The notes: a model not told the origin generated them from the sequence alone. DNA of 64,000 nt from an uncultured Candidatus Melainabacteria bacterium (GCA_949841365.1 CATKZI010000007.1:62001-126000), one strand, 5' to 3'. Positions 1 to 9,078 are shown, counted from the first letter of the stretch. A program made the numbers and translations.

Positions 1-1
1 T

Positions 2-385
2 AAAAATTTAATTCTTGCGGAAAAACTTCTTGAAAAAAGATATAAGCATAAAATACGTGTTGTTCACATAAGCGGAGCATTTTTCTTTGGTTCTGCAACT
101 CAATTGATTTCTCAGTTTGATGAATTTTTGGGTACTCGTTATTTGATTTTAGTTTATGATAGTGAGGAGTTGCTTGATATTTCCGCAATTTTTGCTTTGG
201 AAGATATTATGCTGCGTTTAAAATCTCAACGTATCAAAACTTTGTTGGTTTTGAAAAATGAAGAAGTTTATGAACAATTAAAAAAACATGATATTGTTGA
301 TAACCAACATCATGTTTTCTTTTCTGAATTTGAAGCTATAAATTATGCAAAAACTTCTTGTAAAAAACGAATAAAACGTCATTAG
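2..385 (+). CDS. SulP-family anion permease, C-terminal STAS domain (5' partial)
   Basis: This is the 3' end of a gene whose start lies left of the window. The frame is open from base 2, giving 127 visible residues. They match the cytoplasmic STAS tail of SulP anion permeases: a strand ending SGAFFFG at visible residues 24-30, then LLDISAIFAL at 57-66, the region where STAS domains carry a regulatory Ser/Thr. No membrane segment falls inside the window, so the substrate cannot be inferred. A TTG at 104 could mimic a start, but homology clearly continues upstream of it. The stop overlaps the convergent phosphohexomutase stop by 4 bases. Confidence 0.75.
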   Translation, partial: KNLILAEKLLEKRYKHKIRVVHISGAFFFGSATQLISQFDEFLGTRYLILVYDSEELLDISAIFALEDIMLRLKSQRIKTLLVLKNEEVYEQLKKHDIVDNQHHVFFSEFEAINYAKTSCKKRIKRH

Positions 386-2616
386 AAATTATATTCAGGA
401 ATTACAAACGGAGCGTTGTTTGCATCTTTTTCAACAAATGCAAGATAATATTCCATAGCTTTATCTTTGGTTTCGTTATAAAATTTGTCGTCTATAAATT
501 TCTTATGAAGTTCAGTTCTTTCTCCCGAATAATTTCCGAGGTTTTCTGCATAAGTTTCAATTATACCTTTGTCAGAACCGCCTCCGTAGGCTTTTGTTTT
601 GGCATCAGTTCCTGATGGACGGATTTCGATATATTTGTCGGTAAATTCCAGATAAGTTCCGTCGCCGACAAATTTTATTGAAACAAGGTTGTCAAAAATA
701 AGGCTTTTGAATGCATCATTCAAAACTTCTTTTACGTTATCAAGTGTCATTTTACCCTCTTTAACCCCCATTGCCATAGAAAGATAGAACAAATCATTTT
801 TTGTACGTTTTGCTTCACCTTCAATTTTAGCAGTTTTGAGTTTATTAATATCAGGTTCGGATTCGTTGTAATAAGCGATATCAACGCGGGTGTCAAAACG
901 TCCGATAATTTCATTTTCATCAAATATTTGAACAAGATATTCAGACAGCGGAGTTTTATCTAATTTGGAAATTAGGGCTGATGCTACAATAATTGCTTCT
1001 GTCGCAGATTTCTCTCTCATTGCAACAGCGCATCTGCCATGTTGTGATTTGATAAGTTCTTCCGTGCCCATAATCATTCCGCCGGATTCTTCTCCGCCAA
1101 ACAATAATCTCGGGTCTTGTCCAAGTTTAATCGAGTTTGCGAAAACATCATCCACTACAACTTCTTTGCCTAATTGTGCTTCAACTTTTTTCATAATATT
1201 AGCGATTTCTTTGAAGCCTACGGGAACGTTAACAACTTTTACATCGTTTTTCTTTGCCCATTCATCCCAAGAAATTGCAGAAGCTGTTGTTTTAATCATA
1301 AATCTCGGATGTTTATTCCATAACCCCTGCGCTTTTAATTGTTTTGCCCAGAAATCCATAAGCATTAAAAATGCCTGATTTGCAGTAAATACTGTCAAAA
1401 TTGTGTCGTGGTTTAATTGAATATAATCAATTCCTGCTTTTTCAAGTTCAGAAATTCTTGAAACGCTTTCTGTCTGAGTGATTGTGAGTCTGTCATGGTC
1501 AGGGTCTGTGATTAAAACGGCAGTACCAATCGGCATATCTTTTAATTTTTCGTCGTAATGCATTGTTTCTATTACAGGGAAAAACTTTTCACCGTTTTCT
1601 CTTTTTGCAATAACTGTCGCATCAACTGAATAATCGTAGAAAGTGCCGTTTTTATTATATTTCCCGATTGAATGGAAAAACGGATCTTCTTCAATATTAA
1701 ACCATACAAATTTGTCTGAAATGCCGAGTTTTTTTAATACTCTGCTTAATGTTCTGTATGCAGAACCGCCGACGTTTTCGATAACAATTTTGCCATTTAA
1801 ATCTTTTATTAAATCAAGACTGCTTTTTTGTGCAACTCCTGATTTTAAATATTCAACATACAAATCAACACCGTCATCAACATTTGAGAGAACTTTTTCG
1901 TCAATTAACGGATTATCCTGTGCTGAAATTTTGATTTCGTAAGTTCCGTTCTTTTCTGTTTCATCAAAAATCTGTTGAATTTTATTAACAAATTCCATTG
2001 ATTCTTCGGGAAGATACTGACTTCCTTGTGAATTCAAATCTTTTGTAGCGTTTTTAACTGAAATTCCGTGGCTTGATGTAATATATTCACCGCCCAACAA
2101 ATCAAGTTTGAATGCTAAAAATGAAGCAAGCCAGATAGGAATTGTTTTTCTGCCTTGAGGTACAAGTGTTTTTATACCGTTTGCCGCTTGAATACGTGCA
2201 ATTGCATCCAAGAATAATTCAGAATTATAGCGAACTTCTCTGCCTGCAACTTTTACAATTTTTTTGCCAGTATATTTTTCGTTTGCAACAAGAGCTTTTG
2301 CTAATGTTGCAAGAACGATGCCTACAAGGTTAATCGGGAAACGTGTATCTTGCGGGTACAAAATATTTTGAGGTCCTCTGATACCTGCTGTTGAAACTTT
2401 TGCTTCTTTTGCGTAATTTGCAAACCATTCTTTCAAATTCAATCCTTCGGGATTTTTTTCGGCATCAAACGGTTCAAGATGCTCTCTTTTTAGAGCGAAT
2501 GTAAATTCACCTTTATTTGAAAAGTCCATCAGGTTCAAATTTTTCACATAATCAGGTGTTTTATCGTAAACACTTTTAAATAATTCATTTTCAAGTTCGT
2601 TTGCAGATGTTTTCAT
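382..2616 (-). CDS. Phosphoglucomutase/phosphomannomutase family protein, long form
   Basis: An alpha-D-phosphohexomutase of 744 residues, well above the usual 450-580. The family moves phosphate between the C1 and C6 hydroxyls of hexoses for cell-wall, LPS and glycogen precursors. The order of motifs is preserved: TAGIRG at 76-81, a serine loop TSSHG at 180-184, the metal loop DPDHDR at 371-376, the sugar loop GGEESGG at 507-513 and the phosphate loop RPSGTDAKTKAYGG at 666-679. The serine loop departs from the common TASHNP. AGGAGAG lies just before the ATG. It is divergent from the acyltransferase pair across 92 bases. The exact sugar preference is not visible. Confidence 0.85.
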   Translation of the reverse strand: MKTSANELENELFKSVYDKTPDYVKNLNLMDFSNKGEFTFALKREHLEPFDAEKNPEGLNLKEWFANYAKEAKVSTAGIRGPQNILYPQDTRFPINLVGIVLATLAKALVANEKYTGKKIVKVAGREVRYNSELFLDAIARIQAANGIKTLVPQGRKTIPIWLASFLAFKLDLLGGEYITSSHGISVKNATKDLNSQGSQYLPEESMEFVNKIQQIFDETEKNGTYEIKISAQDNPLIDEKVLSNVDDGVDLYVEYLKSGVAQKSSLDLIKDLNGKIVIENVGGSAYRTLSRVLKKLGISDKFVWFNIEEDPFFHSIGKYNKNGTFYDYSVDATVIAKRENGEKFFPVIETMHYDEKLKDMPIGTAVLITDPDHDRLTITQTESVSRISELEKAGIDYIQLNHDTILTVFTANQAFLMLMDFWAKQLKAQGLWNKHPRFMIKTTASAISWDEWAKKNDVKVVNVPVGFKEIANIMKKVEAQLGKEVVVDDVFANSIKLGQDPRLLFGGEESGGMIMGTEELIKSQHGRCAVAMREKSATEAIIVASALISKLDKTPLSEYLVQIFDENEIIGRFDTRVDIAYYNESEPDINKLKTAKIEGEAKRTKNDLFYLSMAMGVKEGKMTLDNVKEVLNDAFKSLIFDNLVSIKFVGDGTYLEFTDKYIEIRPSGTDAKTKAYGGGSDKGIIETYAENLGNYSGERTELHKKFIDDKFYNETKDKAMEYYLAFVEKDANNAPFVIPEYNF

Positions 2617-2708
2617 ATTTTCTCTCTCCTATGTTATAAATATATACGAAAAACTTGTAATGTGCAAATTTTGCATATATAATATAATTGTTGATAGGAG
2701 AGAATTTA

Positions 2709-3386
2709 ATGTTCTGGGACAAAGATAAGAACTATACAAAAAGAACAGCTTCCGAATTCAATATTTGGAGGAGAATTTTTCAATTTTTTATATGTAAAAT
2801 ATTTTATATGATACGTTTAAAGCTTATTTATCGTCTTAAAGTTGAAGGGCTTGAAAATGTTCCGAAAGACAATGCTTATATTGTCTGCCCGAATCATTTG
2901 TCAACTCTCGATCCTCCGATGATGGTGGCTATTATGCCGAGAAGCGTATCATTTATGGCTAAAAAAGAATTATTTGATATTCCGTTTATAAGATGGTGGA
3001 TTGACTGGCTCGGAGCTTTTGCCGTTAACAGAGAAAGCCTTGGACCGTCTACTATTAAGACTGTAATGGAAATCAAAAAAAGTGAATGGGTGTTCGGAAT
3101 TTTCCCTCAAGGAACACGCGGAGTACCAGGAACAATTACCGGTGTTAATAAAGGTTTTGCCGGACTTGCTAAAATTACAAAATGTGCTGTTTTGCCGGTC
3201 GGTATCACGGGAACTGAAGAAGCGAAGCATTTGCCGTTTTCAGGAAACGTTACCGTGAAAATCGGTAAGCCGATACCTTATGACGAAAATCCTGATGTTG
3301 TCGTTCAAAAATGGATTGAGGCTATTCAGGAACTTACGGGATTTGAATATGTGGAAAATGATTTAGGAGTTAAGAATGCAGAGTAA
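2709..3386 (+). CDS. 1-acyl-sn-glycerol-3-phosphate acyltransferase family protein (PlsC-like), first copy
   Basis: A 225-residue membrane-associated acyltransferase of the PlsC type, expected to acylate lysophosphatidic acid in phospholipid synthesis. The catalytic NHLSTLD (HX4D) is at 62-68 and FPQGTRG, the acceptor-phosphate motif, at 132-138; a hydrophobic segment lies at about 22-40. The ATG at 2709 is chosen over a TTG at 2688 because GGAGAG sits 6 bases upstream of it. The next gene, a paralogue, overlaps its 3' end by 11 bases, so the two are translated together. A role on another lysolipid is possible. Confidence 0.85.
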   Translation: MFWDKDKNYTKRTASEFNIWRRIFQFFICKIFYMIRLKLIYRLKVEGLENVPKDNAYIVCPNHLSTLDPPMMVAIMPRSVSFMAKKELFDIPFIRWWIDWLGAFAVNRESLGPSTIKTVMEIKKSEWVFGIFPQGTRGVPGTITGVNKGFAGLAKITKCAVLPVGITGTEEAKHLPFSGNVTVKIGKPIPYDENPDVVVQKWIEAIQELTGFEYVENDLGVKNAE

Positions 3387-4068
3387 AGAAAGAAATTACA
3401 ACAGAAGATATCCGCATGAATACAATCTGTTTAGAACATTGTTTTATTATGCTTTTCTATATATAGTTGTACATCCTTTTATGAAAATATTCTATAATTA
3501 TAAAATTACTGGACGTGAAAATTTGCCGACTAAAGCAAAGAGCGGAAAATTTATTTATACTGCAAACCACGTGTCGCACTTTGATCCGCCGATGGTGACA
3601 ATGGCTTGTAACAGACCGATTGCTTATATGGCGAAAAAAGAATTGTTCCAAAAAGGTGATAAATGGGAATGGCTTGTAAAACGTCTTGGCGCGTTTGCTG
3701 TTGACAGAACAAAACCAGAAATTGCAACTTTTAAAACAGTTAAAGATATTCTTGCAACAAGCTGGTCTTTGGGAGTATTTCCGCAAGGCGGTATAAGACC
3801 TTACGGCTCGGACTTGTGCGAATTGAAAAAAGGTTTTATTGTTATTGCTAAAAATGCAAAGGCTGATATTGTACCTGTTGCGATTGCAGGATTTGACGGA
3901 TATCCGAAGTTAAAACCGTTTACAAGACGCAACGTTCATCTCCATGTCGGAAAACCGATTTCTTATAAATTGAGTGAAGAAGAAATTATGCGCGAATGGT
4001 GCAGACAAATTACAGAATACGCAGATTATAAAAATTCTTTGGAAGTAAAAGAGGAGATTACTATATGA
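3376..4068 (+). CDS. PlsC-like acyltransferase, second copy
   Basis: A 230-residue paralogue of the preceding gene. It keeps the catalytic NHVSHFD at 64-70, but its second motif reads FPQGGIR at 135-141, with Gly replacing the usual Thr, which hints at a different acceptor. A hydrophobic stretch near 22-42 suggests membrane association. AGGAG 6 bases before the ATG supports the start. Its stop is fused to the start of the following prepilin gene as ATGA at 4065-4068, so acyltransferase and prepilin translation look coupled. Tandem PlsC paralogues suggest successive acylation steps, but this is inference. Confidence 0.82.
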   Translation: MQSKERNYNRRYPHEYNLFRTLFYYAFLYIVVHPFMKIFYNYKITGRENLPTKAKSGKFIYTANHVSHFDPPMVTMACNRPIAYMAKKELFQKGDKWEWLVKRLGAFAVDRTKPEIATFKTVKDILATSWSLGVFPQGGIRPYGSDLCELKKGFIVIAKNAKADIVPVAIAGFDGYPKLKPFTRRNVHLHVGKPISYKLSEEEIMREWCRQITEYADYKNSLEVKEEITI

Positions 4069-4834
4069 AAAATTTACGAGTTTTCGGGGGGGGGGCACTT
4101 CTGTAGCCTTCACTCTGAGTGAAGTTTTAATTACGTTAGGGATTATTGGTGTTGTTGCTGCAATGACTATGCCGTCTTTAGTAACTAATATTCAAAACAA
4201 AGGTTATGTCGAGAAGCTGAAAAAGAATTATTCTGTTATACAGCAAGTTACTAATCAAATAATTGAAGTAGAAGGACCTCCTACTGCTTGGAATTGGACA
4301 TCGGACTCTTCTAATGACAATTCTGGCAATGATTATATACTAAATTTGTATAAAAAGCACTTGAAAGTAGCAAGAGCTTGTTCTAGTAACATATATAACT
4401 GTCCTGAAATTCCTGAACTTTGGAATAGGGCTTATAATAAACAGCTAATTACGTATAAAGCATTGAACGGTGAAACTAATCCTATTGGCGTTTCTGACTG
4501 TATTTTTTGTCGTTCGTTTCCTATGCAGTTAGAAGATGGTACTTTTGTCGGAATTACTTTTTTTTCTACCCCTGGTCAAGTACTTTGGGGAAAACCAAAA
4601 ATGTATTTTACGATAGATGTAAATGGAACTAAAGGACCAAATAAAGTTGGACGAGATGTGTTTTTTCTTTATATGAATCATAATGATTCGTCAGGGAGGA
4701 TTTTACCTTATGTGAATGGTGCTATCAATGGTTCAGGTGGCGGAGATTTTAGTCAGGCAAATACTTGTGATAAAGATAAGAGCGGTGTAAGCTGTGCATA
4801 TCGTGTTATTACAGAAGGTAAAATGAACTATTAA
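4065..4834 (+). CDS. Prepilin-like protein, out of frame at a 10-G tract (phase-variable candidate)
   Basis: The ATG at 4065 overlaps the upstream stop and follows GAGGAG. It reads MKNLRVFGGG and then hits TAG at 4104, because the G run at 4086-4095 has 10 bases. The reading frame that encodes FTLSEVLITLGIIGVVAAM, a classical type IV prepilin N-terminus, is open from before 4106 to 4834 and has no start codon of its own before 4163. A tract of 11 or 8 G would join the two. The joined leader would be about 15 residues, with Ala before the mature Phe. The C-terminal part has DVNGTKGPNKVGRDVFF and four Cys pairs typical of pseudopilin-like secreted proteins. Function is unknown; slippage or an assembly error must be told apart. 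Confidence 0.75.
4086..4095 (+). repeat. Homopolymeric G10 tract inside prepilin start region
   Basis: Ten consecutive G in AT-rich DNA, 21 bases after the start codon of the prepilin gene. The length puts the start codon and the prepilin frame out of phase; 11 or 8 G would restore it. Such tracts vary by slipped-strand mispairing in many surface-structure genes. Confidence 0.95.
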
Positions 4835-4860
4835 AAAAGCCTCGTTTAAGAGGCTTTTTT
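4834..4860. terminator. Bidirectional rho-independent terminator
   Basis: Inverted repeat AAAAAGCCTC / GAGGCTTTTT with a 6-base loop, lying between the convergent prepilin and typA stops. A-runs and T-runs on both sides let it work in both directions. Confidence 0.9.
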
Positions 4861-4861
4861 A

Positions 4862-6661
4862 TTAGTTATATATTTTTCTGGTTAAATCAGCTTTTCTTAT
4901 TCTGACGTTTTCGGGAGTAATTTCTACCAGTTCATCATCTGCAATGTATTCCATACATTCTTCCAATGACATTTCTTTGTGAGCCTGCAGGGTTACCATA
5001 ACATCAGCCGTTGCGCTTCTCATATTGGTTAATTTCTTTGTTTTACAGATGTTAACCACAATATCTTGAGGCTTGTTACATTCGCCGATAATCATTCCGC
5101 GATAAACTTTTGTTTTCGGTGTAACAAAGAATGTTCCGCGGTCTTCATATTGAGCCAAAGCGTAAGGGATTGCTTCACCTTGTTCGTGCGCAATAATCGA
5201 ACCGTTTCTTTGACGCGGAATATCGCCTGCAAACGGCCTGTATTCAAGGTAAGTGTGGTACATAATACCTTCACCGCGTGTCATTCTGATAAATTCGCTT
5301 CTGAAACCGATAAGTCCGCGGGCAGGAATATGGAATACCATTGTAGTTCTGCCTTTTGCATTATTCATTTCTTTCATTTCGGCTTTTCTGCCTGAAAGTC
5401 TGTCAATACAAGAGCCTGCATAACCTTCGGGAACATCAACAATCAGGTTTTCATAAGGTTCGCAATGCTGACCGTCAATTGATTTGTAGATAACTTCGGG
5501 TTTAGAAACCTGAAATTCATAGCCTTCGCGGCGCATTGTTTCAATTAAAATACCCAGGTGAAGTTCACCTCTGCCAGAAACTCTGAATACATCAGTTGAA
5601 TCAGTATCTTCGACACGCAAACTTACGTTCTTTTCAAGTTCGTCATAAAGTCTTTTTCTGATTTGGCGTGATGTTACAAATTTACCTTCCTGACCTGCAA
5701 ATGGACTGTCGTTTACTGAGAAGTTCATCTGCAATGTCGGTTCGTCAACTTTAATCAACGGTAAAGGTTGTGGATCTGATAATGAACAAATGCTTTCGCC
5801 GATTTGAACATCTGAAAATCCTGCAATACCCACAATATCACCGGCAAAAGCTTCTTCAATTTCAACACGTCCGAGATCGTGGAAGCCGAATAATTTTGTA
5901 ATTTTACCGCGTTCCTGCGAACCGTCAGCATGAACTACACAAACCTGTTCCTGCGATTTAACCGAACCGTTTTCGATACGTCCGATAACAATTCTGCCTA
6001 CATATTCGTTGTAATCTAGAGTTGTTGCACGGAATTGGAACGGTTTTGATGCATCGCATTTTGGCGGTTGAATGTTTTCCAAGATACAATCCAAAAGCGG
6101 AATCATATCTTTTCTTTCGTCATCCAAATCCTTAATTGCAAAACCGTTTAAACTGCTTGAGAAAATAAACGGAAAGTCGATTAAATCTTCTCTGTCGGTT
6201 AATTCTGTGAACAAATCAAATACTTTGTCTAATGCGGTAAGCGGTTCGCCTGCAGGTTTGTCGATTTTGTTTATAACAACAATAATTTTCAAACCTAATT
6301 CCAAAGCTTTAGATAGAACAAATCTTGTCTGCGGCATTGGACCTTCAGCGGCATCGACGATTAGAAGCGCGCCGTCTACCATACCCAGAACTCGTTCAAC
6401 TTCTCCGCCAAAGTCTGCGTGACCCGGGGTGTCTATAACATTAATTTTGGTGTCTTTATAATTGATTGAAATGTTTTTAGATAAAATTGTAATACCGCGT
6501 TCTCTTTCCAAATCGTTGCTGTCAAGAACACGTTCCTGCACTTGTTGATTATTTCTGAATGCACCGGCTTGTTTTAAAAGACAGTCTACCAGTGTTGTTT
6601 TACCGTGGTCAACGTGCGCAATGATTGCTATATTTCTGATATTCTCGTTTGTATTAGTCAT
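4862..6661 (-). CDS. typA: Ribosome-associated GTPase TypA/BipA
   Basis: A 599-residue translational GTPase related to EF-G that acts on the 70S ribosome in 50S assembly and in stress or cold adaptation. The G1 motif AHVDHGKT is at 15-22, followed by DTPGHADF and NKID, then EF-G-like domains II, III and V and a TypA-specific C-terminus. The ATG at 6661 is preferred to one 30 bases upstream because AGAGGG lies 5 bases before it. The gene is monocistronic, ending at the shared terminator. Length and motifs are standard and the call is firm. Confidence 0.97.
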   Translation of the reverse strand: MTNTNENIRNIAIIAHVDHGKTTLVDCLLKQAGAFRNNQQVQERVLDSNDLERERGITILSKNISINYKDTKINVIDTPGHADFGGEVERVLGMVDGALLIVDAAEGPMPQTRFVLSKALELGLKIIVVINKIDKPAGEPLTALDKVFDLFTELTDREDLIDFPFIFSSSLNGFAIKDLDDERKDMIPLLDCILENIQPPKCDASKPFQFRATTLDYNEYVGRIVIGRIENGSVKSQEQVCVVHADGSQERGKITKLFGFHDLGRVEIEEAFAGDIVGIAGFSDVQIGESICSLSDPQPLPLIKVDEPTLQMNFSVNDSPFAGQEGKFVTSRQIRKRLYDELEKNVSLRVEDTDSTDVFRVSGRGELHLGILIETMRREGYEFQVSKPEVIYKSIDGQHCEPYENLIVDVPEGYAGSCIDRLSGRKAEMKEMNNAKGRTTMVFHIPARGLIGFRSEFIRMTRGEGIMYHTYLEYRPFAGDIPRQRNGSIIAHEQGEAIPYALAQYEDRGTFFVTPKTKVYRGMIIGECNKPQDIVVNICKTKKLTNMRSATADVMVTLQAHKEMSLEECMEYIADDELVEITPENVRIRKADLTRKIYN

Positions 6662-6727
6662 AATCCCTCTTTTATGGTGTAAATTGTACACTTAAATTTT
6701 ACAACGGGAAATTTTATTTTTCAAGTA

Positions 6728-6739
6728 CTACGTACGTAG
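6728..6739. repeat. Palindrome CTACGTACGTAG (copy 1)
   Basis: Perfect 12-bp palindrome in the typA/MFS intergenic gap. It is one of four related copies (CTACGYRCGTAG) in the window; see also 11469, 44231 and 55386. Confidence 0.8.
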
Positions 6740-6781
6740 CCCTCTTTATATGTTTTGCTGATATTTTGAAGTAATCAGTCT

Positions 6782-8173
6782 TTACGTTTCATCTTTGTAT
6801 GCAATATACGCAAATGTAAGGCAGGCAAGTCCGAAAAGTATTCCAAAACACATTGTTGTGCGGTATGAGGTTAAAAAGGCTGTTTCATAGGTTTTGCCAT
6901 GTTCTATAAATAAATTTCTGAATGTTTCAAATAATGTGATTGTAACAGCGACTCCTAAGATATTTCCCATGTTGCGCGAAAGTGCTAAAATCCCTGATGC
7001 AATCCCGAGTTCCTCTTTTTTGACACTTGTCATAATAGCATTGTTTGAAGGTGATTGGAAAAGTCCGTTGCCTATTCCCATAATTCCTGACGCCAATACA
7101 ATCTGCCACATTGGAGCGTTTTTACTCAATAAGGTAAACATTAAAAGCGCAATACAATAAACTGTCGGACCTGCAAGGGTTAAATATCTGCTTCCGTATT
7201 TGCCTGAAAGTCTGCCTGCGATTGGAGCCATGACAGAAAGCGTCACAGAATACGGCAAAATCAGCAAACCTGTTACCATCGGGTTATATCTCAAAATTTC
7301 CTGTAAAAAGAAAGGCAAAAGTATGCTGTTTGTAAACATTGCCATATATGAAGTCATTACGGCTAAATTCCCGAATGTAAACGGCTGAATTTTGAATAAT
7401 GCAAAATTGATTAAAGGATAATTAATTTTGTGGTCGCGGAAATAAAATAAACCGCCAAAGATTAGTGTTATTCCGCCAAGTGCAATAATTCTTACAGAAT
7501 TCCATCCCCAACTGTGCCCTTCAGAGATTGCAAGCAGCAGTGCAAATAAACTTACTGAAAAATAGATAAATCCTTTATAATCGAATTTGAAGTTTTTTAT
7601 ATTGGTTTTAGTGCTTCTCGGAAGCAGTGTGTATGCAAAATAAGCGCCAAGTATGCCGACAATCATGCAGGGATAAAATATTGAATGCCAGCCAAAATAA
7701 TGGATTAAAATCCCGCCCAAAGCAGGTCCGCTCATTCCTCCGATTGCCACAATACACCCATTTAAACCTAAGGCTTTACCGCGTCTTGCGTTTTTGAATA
7801 TAGTTGCAATAATTGCCTGTGCGTTAGAAAGCATTACAGATGCCCCAAGTGCTTCCAGACATCTGAACGCAACAAGAAGTTCAAATGATTTGGCAATGGA
7901 ACTTAAAAATGCACCAATTGCAAATATTGCAAAACCTGTTGAGTAAAGTTTATTTTTGGGAAAAATATCACCGAGTTTGCCGAAAAACGGTAAAAATACG
8001 GTTAAAACGAGCATGTAAGCAATCATTACCCACTGAATCTGCCCCATTGAAACATGCAAATCAACGGACATAGGATAAAGTGCTAAATTTACGGTAGTCG
8101 AATCAAGCATGGCAATAAAATTGCCAATCGCAGTGATTGTAAACATAGCCCATTTTAATTGTTTAGTTGACAT
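6782..8173 (-). CDS. MFS transporter, DHA2 (EmrB/QacA-like) drug exporter
   Basis: A 463-residue polytopic membrane protein of the major facilitator superfamily, expected to export drugs or metabolites with the proton gradient. Diagnostic DHA2 features are LDSTTVNLALYPM in helix 1 (about 24-36), GKLGDIFPKNKLY after helix 2, and the antiporter motif GPALGGILIHYFGW in helix 5. Length suggests about 14 helices. No Shine-Dalgarno precedes the ATG; TAGAAT with an upstream TGC lies exactly 6 bases before it, so the mRNA may be leaderless. The substrate is not visible, and no dedicated regulator or membrane-fusion partner is adjacent. Confidence 0.88.
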   Translation of the reverse strand: MSTKQLKWAMFTITAIGNFIAMLDSTTVNLALYPMSVDLHVSMGQIQWVMIAYMLVLTVFLPFFGKLGDIFPKNKLYSTGFAIFAIGAFLSSIAKSFELLVAFRCLEALGASVMLSNAQAIIATIFKNARRGKALGLNGCIVAIGGMSGPALGGILIHYFGWHSIFYPCMIVGILGAYFAYTLLPRSTKTNIKNFKFDYKGFIYFSVSLFALLLAISEGHSWGWNSVRIIALGGITLIFGGLFYFRDHKINYPLINFALFKIQPFTFGNLAVMTSYMAMFTNSILLPFFLQEILRYNPMVTGLLILPYSVTLSVMAPIAGRLSGKYGSRYLTLAGPTVYCIALLMFTLLSKNAPMWQIVLASGIMGIGNGLFQSPSNNAIMTSVKKEELGIASGILALSRNMGNILGVAVTITLFETFRNLFIEHGKTYETAFLTSYRTTMCFGILFGLACLTFAYIAYKDET

Positions 8174-8179
8174 ATAACA

Positions 8180-8185
8180 ATTCTA
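8180..8185 (-). promoter_or_regulatory. Extended -10 box of MFS gene, leaderless arrangement
   Basis: On the minus strand TGC-TAGAAT, then 6 bases, then ATG. The expected transcription start coincides with the A of ATG. No ribosome binding site is present. Confidence 0.6.
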
Positions 8186-8219
8186 GCATAAATAAAAAAG
8201 TTGAGAAAATGTTTATTCT

Positions 8220-8249
8220 TTGACGATTTTGGGTATTATATAGTATAAT
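8220..8249 (+). promoter_or_regulatory. Promoter for the DUF5678-like/retropepsin pair
   Basis: TTGACG at 8220-8225, an 18-base spacer, and TATAAT at 8244-8249. It would give a leader of about 105 bases before the ATG at 8361. Confidence 0.55.
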
Positions 8250-8360
8250 ATATAAAAGCACCACTCATCTAATTTAAATATTGTAAATATTCTACAAAAA
8301 TATTAAAGATTTTTGTTGTTTTTTACGTTATTTGTATTATACTTTGAAAGTGAGGTTTAC

Positions 8361-8591
8361 ATGTTAGAACAAGAATATGAATTTTATGAAGCAAATAAAC
8401 AGAAGTTTATTGGTAGCTATTTGAATAAATATATTGTTATAAAAAATAATAATGTGTTAGGTGTTTTTAACTCTTCAGAAGATGCAATAAAAGATGCTAT
8501 TAAAGAAAACGAACTTGGTACTTTTCTTGTACAATTTGTTAAAGAAGATGAACCTAATGTTATTTTTCGCAGTAGGGTAGGTTATGTCTAA
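8361..8591 (+). CDS. Small DUF5678-like protein
   Basis: A 76-residue acidic protein with the pattern of DUF5678: FYEANKQKFIGSYLNKYIVI, then VLGVFNSSEDAIKDAIK and a C-terminal strand. No enzymatic motif is seen. The ATG at 8361 is preferred over one at 8313 because GTGAGG lies just upstream and the extra N-terminus has no family match. It overlaps the next gene, a retropepsin-like protease, by 8 bases; this pairing recurs in bacteria from family knowledge. The partner may supply substrate or regulation, but nothing in the sequence proves it. Confidence 0.65.
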   Translation: MLEQEYEFYEANKQKFIGSYLNKYIVIKNNNVLGVFNSSEDAIKDAIKENELGTFLVQFVKEDEPNVIFRSRVGYV

Positions 8592-9078
8592 AAAACAATA
8601 TTTTGCATTTAAAGCAGAGGCGGATGGCAGGGTTAAAGAGTTAAGGACTGAGGCATTTATAACATTTCCCTCTTTGCTTGATAATAGGAGTTTTGTTGAT
8701 AAAAACGTCATTAAAATAAGTGCTATTTGGGATACGGGTGCGACTAATTCTGTAATTACTCAAAAATTTATTGATGAATTAGGATTAAAACCTACAGGTA
8801 TTGTGCCAACTTTTACCGCTGGTGGTATTAAAAATTGTCCGACTTATTATATAGATTTAGGTTTGCCAAACAGAATTGTTATTCCTAATTTGGTTGTTAC
8901 AGGAAATGATCAGTTGACAAGTTGTGATATGTTAATTGGAATGGATGTTATATGTCGTGGGGATTTCGCGATAGCTAATGCAAAAGGGCGAACTCATTTT
9001 TCTTTTTGTATGCCTCCTCATGATACTCCAATATGTTTATATGAAAAAACTTTGAAAGTTAATAAGAGAGCTAAATAG
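8584..9078 (+). CDS. Retropepsin-like aspartyl protease
   Basis: A 164-residue single-domain clan AA aspartic protease. The catalytic motif is WDTGATNSVIT at about 48-58, followed by the flap region and the hydrophobic-Gly segment MLIGMDVICRGDF near 118-130. Such proteins act as homodimers, each subunit giving one Asp. There is no signal peptide, so it is probably cytoplasmic. The start overlaps the DUF5678-like gene by 8 bases, implying coupled translation. Substrate is unknown. The fold call is good; activity is inferred from the intact DTGA. Confidence 0.8.
   Translation: MSKKQYFAFKAEADGRVKELRTEAFITFPSLLDNRSFVDKNVIKISAIWDTGATNSVITQKFIDELGLKPTGIVPTFTAGGIKNCPTYYIDLGLPNRIVIPNLVVTGNDQLTSCDMLIGMDVICRGDFAIANAKGRTHFSFCMPPHDTPICLYEKTLKVNKRAK

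Noticed and set aside
965-1378. 137-codon plus-strand ORF inside the phosphohexomutase gene
   Set aside because: Antisense shadow with no homology; the minus-strand gene is certain.
5029-5050. HLR1-like TTTACAGATGTTAACC within typA
   Set aside because: Second half does not match the box and it lies deep inside a coding region, away from any start.
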